Origin: Oscillospiraceae bacterium
Lineage (GTDB): Bacteria > Bacillota_A > Clostridia > Oscillospirales > Oscillospiraceae
Length of the DNA: 38,217 nt
Assembly: GCA_017627975.1 (NCBI GenBank)
Contig: JAGAFT010000196.1
Span: forward strand, 1-38,217
Reading direction: 5' to 3'
This document shows, piece after piece, positions 7,439 to 12,630 of the stretch (within the stretch, counting starts at the first letter, position 1; every line of letters starts with the position of its first letter). The notes beneath the pieces were generated by a model. That model ran no database searches. It was not told the origin of the DNA and saw only the letters and a list, made by a program, of their open reading frames with translations. A program made the position numbers and the translations under genes.

Positions 7439-7684
7439 ATGACAGACATCATCAATGACAACGAACTGAACCAGGTCAGCGGCGGTTGGCAGTATGCAAA
7501 CGGCAGCTTTGTCAACTATGGTAGCTACATCGTCTACACCGTGGCCCCCGGCGATGTCCTGAGCGGAATCGGCCAGCGCTTTGGCGTTTCCTACATGCAG
7601 ATTGCCCAGTGGAACAACATCAAGAACCCGGACATCATCAGCATCGGCCAGAAGCTCACCATCTATCCGGCTGTGATCCGCTGA
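7439..7684 (+). CDS. Small LysM protein with double-glycine leader (second copy)
   Basis: An 81-residue protein with AAGGAG nine bases before the ATG. Residues 1-16 end NELNQVSGG, a near-perfect double-glycine leader (Glu at -8, Leu at -7, Val at -4, Gly-Gly at -2/-1). The 65-residue remainder is a single LysM domain with YTVAPGDVLSGIG, NNIKNPD and IGQKLTIYP. It is a paralogue of the minus-strand gene at 3156-3398: both have the segment YANGSFV right after the leader, the segment MQIAQWNN, and an identical predicted mature length. It stands alone between its own promoter and terminator, so it can be expressed at a high level by itself. The function is not known; binding to peptidoglycan after leader removal and export is the most likely role. 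Confidence 0.88.
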   Translation: MTDIINDNELNQVSGGWQYANGSFVNYGSYIVYTVAPGDVLSGIGQRFGVSYMQIAQWNNIKNPDIISIGQKLTIYPAVIR

Positions 7685-7707
7685 ACCGAACAGAATCGGA
7701 AAAGATC

Positions 7708-7739
7708 ATCCTCGCTCAAACGGGCGGGGATTTTCTTTT
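7708..7739 (+). terminator. Terminator after the second LysM gene
   Basis: ATCCTCGC (7708-7715, read with one G-T pair) pairs with GCGGGGAT (7724-7731) around an 8-base loop, followed by the T-rich TTTCTTTT. Confidence 0.75.
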
Positions 7740-7791
7740 GGATCCTTTGAGATGGGAAGAGAACCAGCCGAAGGATCGGAAAAGAAAGTAT

Positions 7792-7820
7792 TTGATTTTA
7801 CAGGCCAATACTTTTATAAT
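7792..7820 (+). promoter_or_regulatory. Promoter of the cyclic-nucleotide operon
   Basis: TTGATT (7792-7797), 17-base spacer and a perfect TATAAT (7815-7820). It lies about 45 bases before the first start codon and is the only clear promoter before the run of six genes ending at 12410. Confidence 0.8.
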
Positions 7821-7864
7821 AGAAAAGACAAACGATTCCAGATATGACGGAGGTAGAGAGCGAA

Positions 7865-8344
7865 ATGAAGCAAATCGCGTTCAAGAAGGATGACGTCATC
7901 TGCCGCCAGGGGGAGACCGGCGCTTGTATGTACTGCATCCGAAGCGGCAGTGTCGCGGTGTATACCAATTACGGCACGGATCGGGTCAGAAAGCTTGCAG
8001 AGCTGAAGGAAGGCGAGTTCTTCGGCGAAATGGAGCTGATTGAGAATGAGCCGCGTTCGGCCACGGTGGTGGCGCTGACCGACGGCACGCTGCTGGATGA
8101 GATTACCGAGAACACTTTCCTGGATTATTTTGAGCAGGATCCGGTCAAGGTCTTTATGATTCTTCAGCAGCTCAGCCAGCGCCTGCGGAAAACAACAAAA
8201 GACTATCTGGAGGTCTGCCACGCGATCTGCGATGTGACGGAGCAGCCGGACGGCGTGCCGATGGACCCGGAACTGCAGGCGCGGCTGCTGGCAATTCAGA
8301 ACGAATACATGATGTTCAACATGTCCGGTCTGCGATTTTACTGA
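7865..8344 (+). CDS. Stand-alone cyclic-nucleotide-binding protein 1
   Basis: A 159-residue protein consisting of one cNMP-binding domain (about residues 5-110) and a short helical tail. The phosphate-binding cassette reads FFGEMELIENEPRSATVV: Glu55 and Arg64 sit where CRP-type domains contact the ribose hydroxyl and the cyclic phosphate. There is no DNA-binding helix-turn-helix, so it is not a CRP/FNR transcription factor; it may regulate a partner protein by binding. The ATG at 7865 is chosen because GGAGG lies 11 bases upstream; the ATG at 7844 has no ribosome binding site. It is first in an operon that also encodes a nucleotidyl cyclase, and a paralogue follows at 8376. The bound nucleotide and the partner are unknown. 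Confidence 0.87.
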   Translation: MKQIAFKKDDVICRQGETGACMYCIRSGSVAVYTNYGTDRVRKLAELKEGEFFGEMELIENEPRSATVVALTDGTLLDEITENTFLDYFEQDPVKVFMILQQLSQRLRKTTKDYLEVCHAICDVTEQPDGVPMDPELQARLLAIQNEYMMFNMSGLRFY

Positions 8345-8375
8345 ACCGGATCGGAAGAAAGGACAGAATCGATTC

Positions 8376-8855
8376 ATGAAAAATCATATCTATCATAAAG
8401 GCGAAGTGGTTTTTTCCCAGGGGGATGAATCCCCGACCATGTTTGAAATCCAGAGCGGGCAGATCGGCATCTACGCCAACTACAAAACCCCGAAAGAGAA
8501 ACAGCTTGCCGTCTTCGGTAAGGGCGAAACCTTCGGCGAGATGGGCCTGATCGAAAACGAGCCCCGCAGTGCCACGGCCGTTGCCCTCGAGGATCAGACG
8601 GAAGTCGAGGAAATCAACGCGGCGGAGTTTTCCGACTATTTTGAGGAAAAGCCCGTCCAGGTTTTCCTGTTGGTCAAGCAGCTGAGTCACCGCCTCCGCG
8701 AGACAAACAAAAATTATGAAGAGGCCTGCCGGACGGTATCCGAAACTGTCATGGCAGAGAAGAAGGGCGAAGAGAGAAGCGGCGGATTAAAGAGCAAGCT
8801 GAAGTTCTTTGCGGATGTCTACCGCGGCTTTATAAACGGCGAGAAGGCGGACTGA
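8376..8855 (+). CDS. Stand-alone cyclic-nucleotide-binding protein 2
   Basis: A 159-residue paralogue of the preceding gene, 31 bases downstream. The phosphate-binding cassette TFGEMGLIENEPRSATAV keeps Glu55 and Arg64 at the same residue numbers. The two proteins are most alike in the cassette and in YFE..PV.VF...QLS.RLR; they diverge in the C-terminal 50 residues, which here are basic and helical (KSKLKFFADVYRGF). No DNA-binding domain is present. Tandem duplication followed by divergence suggests two sensors with different partners or affinities for the same second messenger. Confidence 0.87.
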   Translation: MKNHIYHKGEVVFSQGDESPTMFEIQSGQIGIYANYKTPKEKQLAVFGKGETFGEMGLIENEPRSATAVALEDQTEVEEINAAEFSDYFEEKPVQVFLLVKQLSHRLRETNKNYEEACRTVSETVMAEKKGEERSGGLKSKLKFFADVYRGFINGEKAD

Positions 8856-8873
8856 GCCGCCGGACGGAGAGGA

Positions 8874-9677
8874 ATGGGAAACAAGAACGGTACAATTGAA
8901 CTGACGGTCCTCGGAACACGCGGATCCATTCCCATCAGCCGTCCGGACAGCGCGGAGTTCGGCGGGCAGACCTCCTGCTATATGATACGGGCCGGAGAGG
9001 AAACCATTTTTCTGGACGGAGGGAGCGGCCTCGTCAGCGCCCCGACGCATTTTGACAAAGCGCCGTCGATCCTTCTGAGTCATTTTCATCTGGACCATGT
9101 GATCGGACTTGCCATGTATCCGCGTCTGCTGGAGAAGGGAAGCGAGACGGTCCTGTACTGCCCGGTGCTCACGCCGAAGGGGGCCAAAGAGATTCTGGAC
9201 GGGGTCTTTTCTCCGCCGACCTGGCCGCTGAGCCTGACGGAATATGCCGGAATGATCACCCTGCGCACGATGTCGCGGCGGTTTCAGATCGGCGAGGTCA
9301 CCGTCGAGACCATGGCGGGCTATCACCCCGGCGGATCGGTGATCATGCGCCTGACCTACGGGGGAAAGTCGCTGGTCTATGCGACGGACTGTGAACCGGA
9401 TGAAATCGGACTGGTGGAACTGGCGGCTTTCTCGCGGAACGCGGATCTGCTGCTGCTGGACGGCCAGTATACGGAAGAAGAATACCGGAAAAGAATCGGC
9501 TTCGGACATACAAACGCAGCCACCGGGCTGAAACTCAAGGCGTGTACCGATGTCGGGCAGCTTTGGCTGATCCATCACGACCCGCAGAGCACAGACGCTG
9601 AGCTTCTGGCCCGGGAGCGTGCCATCGGCCGGGATGACGTACGCTTTGCCAGAGAAGGGGAGACGATCTGCCTATGA
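8874..9677 (+). CDS. MBL-fold metallo-hydrolase, possible cyclic-nucleotide phosphodiesterase
   Basis: A 267-residue metallo-beta-lactamase-fold protein. It opens with LTVLGTRGSIP and GGQTSCYMI, as in PhnP/RNase Z-like phosphodiesterases, and has the metal motif HFHLDH (His70, His72, Asp74, His75), further probable ligands His151 (GYHPGG), Asp172 (YATDCE) and His212 (FGHTN), and a late His-His (LIHHDP). The family hydrolyses phosphodiesters, including cyclic nucleotides in some members. Its place between two cyclic-nucleotide sensors and a cyclase, with a 4-base overlap with the cyclase, makes degradation of the cyclase product a reasonable inference; sequence alone does not prove it. Confidence 0.85.
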   Translation: MGNKNGTIELTVLGTRGSIPISRPDSAEFGGQTSCYMIRAGEETIFLDGGSGLVSAPTHFDKAPSILLSHFHLDHVIGLAMYPRLLEKGSETVLYCPVLTPKGAKEILDGVFSPPTWPLSLTEYAGMITLRTMSRRFQIGEVTVETMAGYHPGGSVIMRLTYGGKSLVYATDCEPDEIGLVELAAFSRNADLLLLDGQYTEEEYRKRIGFGHTNAATGLKLKACTDVGQLWLIHHDPQSTDAELLARERAIGRDDVRFAREGETICL

Positions 9678-10525
9678 CTGCGGAAGTAAGGAAACTGATC
9701 CAGGAGCTGAAAGCGGAGAACGCCGAACTGAAAGAAAGCCTCCGGAAACAGGATGAGGCAATGCGCCGGACAATGGCAAGCTACCTGACGGACGAAGTGC
9801 TGGAGGAGGTCCTGGAGAAGGGAAAGAACGTTCGGATCGGCGGAGAGCGCCGCGTCGTCACCATGATGTTTACGGATATCCGCAGATCGACGCAGCTTTC
9901 CGAGAGCATGAACGCAACGGACTTCATCAAAATGCTGAACCATTATCTCGAAGAGATGATCGAGATTGTCAACTCCTGGCAGGGGAATATTCTGAGCTTT
10001 GTGGGCGACGCCATTGTGACGGTGTTCGGCGCGCCCCGGCCGAATGAGGATGCGGCCAGGGATGCGGTGGCCTGCGCAGTGGCGATGCAGCGGCGCATGC
10101 CGATGGTCAACGCCTGGAATGCCGCCCACGGCTATCCGAATCTCTCCATGGGCATCGGCATCCACACGGGGGAGGCGATTCTTGGAAACATCGGCTCCCA
10201 GACACGCGCCAAGTATGACATGATCGGCCGGAATGTCAATCTGGCCTCGCGCATTGAAGGCTTTACGGGCGACGACGAGATCCTCATTTCGACAGAGACC
10301 CTGGAAGCGGCCGGAAATCAGGTGATCCTGAACCCCCGGGGGGAACGGTGGGTCCGCCCGAAGGGGATTCAGACGGATATCCTGATCCACCAGGTCATCG
10401 GCTACGGCAGCCGGAAGATCCAGACGGAAGAAGCGCCGACGGAGACGCCGGACATGCCGGGGCCGGAGGAGACCTTCGAGTGGGAAGATCTGGACGAAGG
10501 GAAGCTCGGCGGGGAAAACGGATGA
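9674..10525 (+). CDS. Class III adenylate/guanylate cyclase domain protein
   Basis: A 283-residue soluble protein. Residues 1-30 look like a coiled coil (KLIQELKAENAELKESLRKQ), often a dimerisation stalk in this class; the cyclase homology domain spans about 58-225. Metal-binding aspartates are Asp68 (FTDIRRST) and Asp112 (FVGDAIV). Transition-state residues Asn189 and Arg193 (NVNLASR) are present. The purine-selecting pair is unusual: Asp182 (YDMIG) is the adenine-type residue, but the usual lysine is Ser108 (ILSFVGD). The C-terminal 45 residues are acidic and rich in Pro and Glu. The start overlaps the upstream stop (ATGA) and the stop overlaps the next start, so it is translationally coupled on both sides. 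Activity is likely; the product (cAMP, cGMP or other) is uncertain. Confidence 0.9.
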   Translation: MTAEVRKLIQELKAENAELKESLRKQDEAMRRTMASYLTDEVLEEVLEKGKNVRIGGERRVVTMMFTDIRRSTQLSESMNATDFIKMLNHYLEEMIEIVNSWQGNILSFVGDAIVTVFGAPRPNEDAARDAVACAVAMQRRMPMVNAWNAAHGYPNLSMGIGIHTGEAILGNIGSQTRAKYDMIGRNVNLASRIEGFTGDDEILISTETLEAAGNQVILNPRGERWVRPKGIQTDILIHQVIGYGSRKIQTEEAPTETPDMPGPEETFEWEDLDEGKLGGENG

Positions 10526-11769
10526 GGCGCCTGCGGCTGCTGTGCGGACTGGCGCTGGCCCTGCTGCTGGGCCTTTTCTCCGGCTCCGCGTCGGCGGATT
10601 ACCGGATCGCGGTGGCCAGCGACCCGCATTATATCGCTCCCGGCCTGACAGACGGCGGACTGTATTATCAGAGCGTGCTTGCTTCCGGTGACAGCAAGTT
10701 TATGCCGTATTCGGAAGAGATTCTGGATGCCTTTGTCGAAGAGCTGCTTAATGCCGAGGAAGTGCCGGATGCCCTGCTGCTGACGGGAGATCTCACGTTC
10801 AACGGGGCTGTGATGAGTCACGAGGCTCTGGCGGAAAAGCTCCGCCCGCTGAAGGAGGCGGGGATCCGGGTGCTTGTGACGACGGGCAACCATGACGTGT
10901 ATAACCTCAACGCCGCCCGCTTCGAAGGGGAGAGCTTCACCCGCGTCCCCTTTGCCACAACGGAACTGTTCCGGGAAATCTACGGCGATTTCGGCTTTGA
11001 CGATGCCGTGTCGACGGCGCCGGATTCCCTGAGCTATATGGCCGCGCTGGGAGACAGGCTGCGGGTCCTGGTTCTGGACTTCAACACCCTCGAGCATTTC
11101 TGCGGCATCTCGGAGGAGACCCTGGCCTGGGCGGAGGAACAGCTTCGCACCGCTGAGCGGGAGGGTGTGCCGGTGATTGCCGCCGGCCATCAGAATCTCT
11201 TCCGGCACAGCCTTTTTTATGACGGATATGTCATCAGCGGCGCCGAACGCCTGGCGGACCTGCTGCGGACTTACGGCGTGCGGCTGTTTTTGAGCGGGCA
11301 TCTGCACATTCAGCACATCCGCACCGAGGGGGACCTGACCGAAATCGCGAGCTCCGCGCTCTGCTCCTGGCCCTGCCAGTACGGTATGCTCACGTCAAAG
11401 GACGGAATCTGGTCCTACGAGACCAGGCGCCTTGACATGGCCGCCTGGGCGGATCGAAACGGGAGAACGGAACCGGTGTTCCAGGACTTCCAGGCCGCGG
11501 CGGCCGAGTACATGTCCTCCCACTCCAAAATTACGCTCCCGCCTGGCACCGAAGAAGCGGAGCGGGAGAGAATGCTGAACTGGATGCGGGAGCTGAACCT
11601 TGCCTATTTTGCCGGCGATCTTCGGAACGTTTCGGCGAATGATCCGGACGGGAGTCTCGCTGAGGCCTGGCTCCGGCCGAAGGATCTGACGGCGGCCTAT
11701 GTCGCCGGTGTCCTGGAGGAACTCGGAAGCGATTACACGGTCTGGACCGAGACGGCCCAAACCGAATAA
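10522..11769 (+). CDS. Exported calcineurin-like metallophosphoesterase
   Basis: A 415-residue protein. An open frame extends upstream, but the ATG at 10522 is supported by the ATGA overlap with the cyclase stop and by the signal peptide it creates: MRRLRLL, a hydrophobic run to about residue 20, then a probable cleavage site after SASA. The five metallophosphoesterase motifs are present in order: SDPHYI (Asp34, His36), LLTGDLTFNG (Asp90), TTGNHDV (Asn123-Asp125), AAGHQN and LSGHLHIQH. The dinuclear metal site therefore appears complete. Such enzymes cleave phosphomonoesters or phosphodiesters; the substrate here is unknown. In an operon for an intracellular cyclic nucleotide it may act on exported nucleotide or on an envelope phosphoester. 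Confidence 0.87.
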   Translation: MRRLRLLCGLALALLLGLFSGSASADYRIAVASDPHYIAPGLTDGGLYYQSVLASGDSKFMPYSEEILDAFVEELLNAEEVPDALLLTGDLTFNGAVMSHEALAEKLRPLKEAGIRVLVTTGNHDVYNLNAARFEGESFTRVPFATTELFREIYGDFGFDDAVSTAPDSLSYMAALGDRLRVLVLDFNTLEHFCGISEETLAWAEEQLRTAEREGVPVIAAGHQNLFRHSLFYDGYVISGAERLADLLRTYGVRLFLSGHLHIQHIRTEGDLTEIASSALCSWPCQYGMLTSKDGIWSYETRRLDMAAWADRNGRTEPVFQDFQAAAAEYMSSHSKITLPPGTEEAERERMLNWMRELNLAYFAGDLRNVSANDPDGSLAEAWLRPKDLTAAYVAGVLEELGSDYTVWTETAQTE

Positions 11770-11783
11770 ACGGAGGAAACAAC

Positions 11784-12410
11784 ATGGGAAACATTATCAC
11801 CGTAAGCCGTGAGTTTGGAAGCGGCGGACGTGAACTGGGAAAGCGGCTGGCGGACGAGCTCGGCTACCGCTACTATGACCGGGAGATCGTCACGGCCCTG
11901 TCCGAACAGACCGGAATGGACCCGAATTTCCTGGACCACCAGCTGGAGAGCAGTTCGGCCCGCGTGCGTTACCCCATCCATTTTGCGCAGAGCTTTTCCC
12001 AGATCGCCGCGGTTTCCGATACCGCAATGCACATCCTCTCGCTGGAGACCAAGCTCATCCGGGAACTTGCCGCGAAAGACGACTGCATCTTTGTCGGCCG
12101 GGCTGCGGATGCCCTGCTGGAGGAACAGAATCCCTTCAAGCTCTTCGTTTATGCCGACGAAGCCTCCAAGCTTGCCCGCTGCCGCAGCAGAGCTTCGGAG
12201 AGCGAAAAACTGACAGATCGCGAGATGCTCCGCCAGATGAAGCGGATTGACCGCTCCCGTGCGGAATTCCACGATATTATCGCCTCGCACCCCTGGGGGG
12301 AGCGGCAGGCGTATCACCTCTGCATCAACACCACCGGCGTGCGGATCCGCGAGTTGATTCCCGCCGTGGCGGAGTATTACCGCCTTTGGTGCCGCGGCCG
12401 TGAGGCCTGA
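11784..12410 (+). CDS. Cytidylate kinase-like protein
   Basis: A 208-residue protein of the cytidylate-kinase-like family (PF13189 type). It begins NIITVSREFGSGGRELGKRL, with the P-loop region GSGGRELG replacing the classic GxxGxGK, followed by YYDREI and, near residue 110, IFVGRAADALL. Members are widespread in Clostridia, usually next to unrelated genes, and their substrate is not well defined; the housekeeping Cmk is a separate protein. It is the last gene of the cyclic-nucleotide operon, 14 bases after the phosphoesterase gene, with GGAGG before the start. A role in nucleotide or second-messenger phosphorylation is possible but unproven. Confidence 0.85.
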   Translation: MGNIITVSREFGSGGRELGKRLADELGYRYYDREIVTALSEQTGMDPNFLDHQLESSSARVRYPIHFAQSFSQIAAVSDTAMHILSLETKLIRELAAKDDCIFVGRAADALLEEQNPFKLFVYADEASKLARCRSRASESEKLTDREMLRQMKRIDRSRAEFHDIIASHPWGERQAYHLCINTTGVRIRELIPAVAEYYRLWCRGREA

Positions 12411-12464
12411 GCACGGAAATTTGCATCATTCCTTCAAAAACCATACACTTTTCCGGAACTGACC

Positions 12465-12493
12465 TTGACAAGAACCGCTCCTGCCCATAAACT
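12465..12493 (+). promoter_or_regulatory. Possible promoter for the iron-sulfur flavoprotein gene
   Basis: A perfect TTGACA (12465-12470), 17-base spacer and TAAACT (12488-12493). It lies about 140 bases before the next gene and overlaps the hairpin that may terminate the preceding operon. If used, the transcript would run through the second hairpin at 12511-12539. Confidence 0.45.
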
Positions 12494-12507
12494 GAGAGCG
12501 GTTTTTA
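12473..12507 (+). terminator. Terminator of the cyclic-nucleotide operon
   Basis: AACCGCTC (12473-12480) pairs with GAGCGGTT (12496-12503) around a 15-base loop and is followed by TTTAT. The long loop makes it a moderate terminator; a second hairpin follows directly. Confidence 0.6.
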
Positions 12508-12510
12508 TAC

Positions 12511-12543
12511 GGCCGAACGCTTGTGACAGCGCTCCGGCCTTTT
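12511..12543 (+). terminator. Second hairpin with T run
   Basis: GGCCG (12511-12515) pairs with CGGCC (12535-12539), with further CGC/GCG pairing inside, followed by TTTT. It may be a back-up terminator or, if the promoter at 12465 is used, an attenuator of the following gene. Confidence 0.5.
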
Positions 12544-12555
12544 GAAACGAATCTC

Positions 12556-12578
12556 TCTCCCCGCAGGAGAAGGGGAGA
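12556..12578 (+). other. Leader hairpin without T run
   Basis: TCTCCCC (12556-12562) pairs with GGGGAGA (12572-12578) around a 9-base loop. No T run follows, so it is not a terminator; it may stabilise the 5' leader of the downstream gene. The rest of the 220-base gap holds only the promoter and terminator candidates listed separately. Confidence 0.4.
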
Positions 12579-12630
12579 AACAAAAGGGAAATAGTGTCGT
12601 TACGACGGCCATTTATGAGGGGGAAAACAC

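Noticed and set aside
7865..8855. The two cNMP-binding proteins as CRP/FNR transcription factors
   Set aside because: After the binding domain there are only about 50 residues with no winged-helix or helix-turn-helix pattern.
10348..10521. A longer N-terminus for the metallophosphoesterase inside the cyclase gene
   Set aside because: It would bury the signal peptide; the ATG at 10522 overlaps the cyclase stop in the coupled style of this operon.
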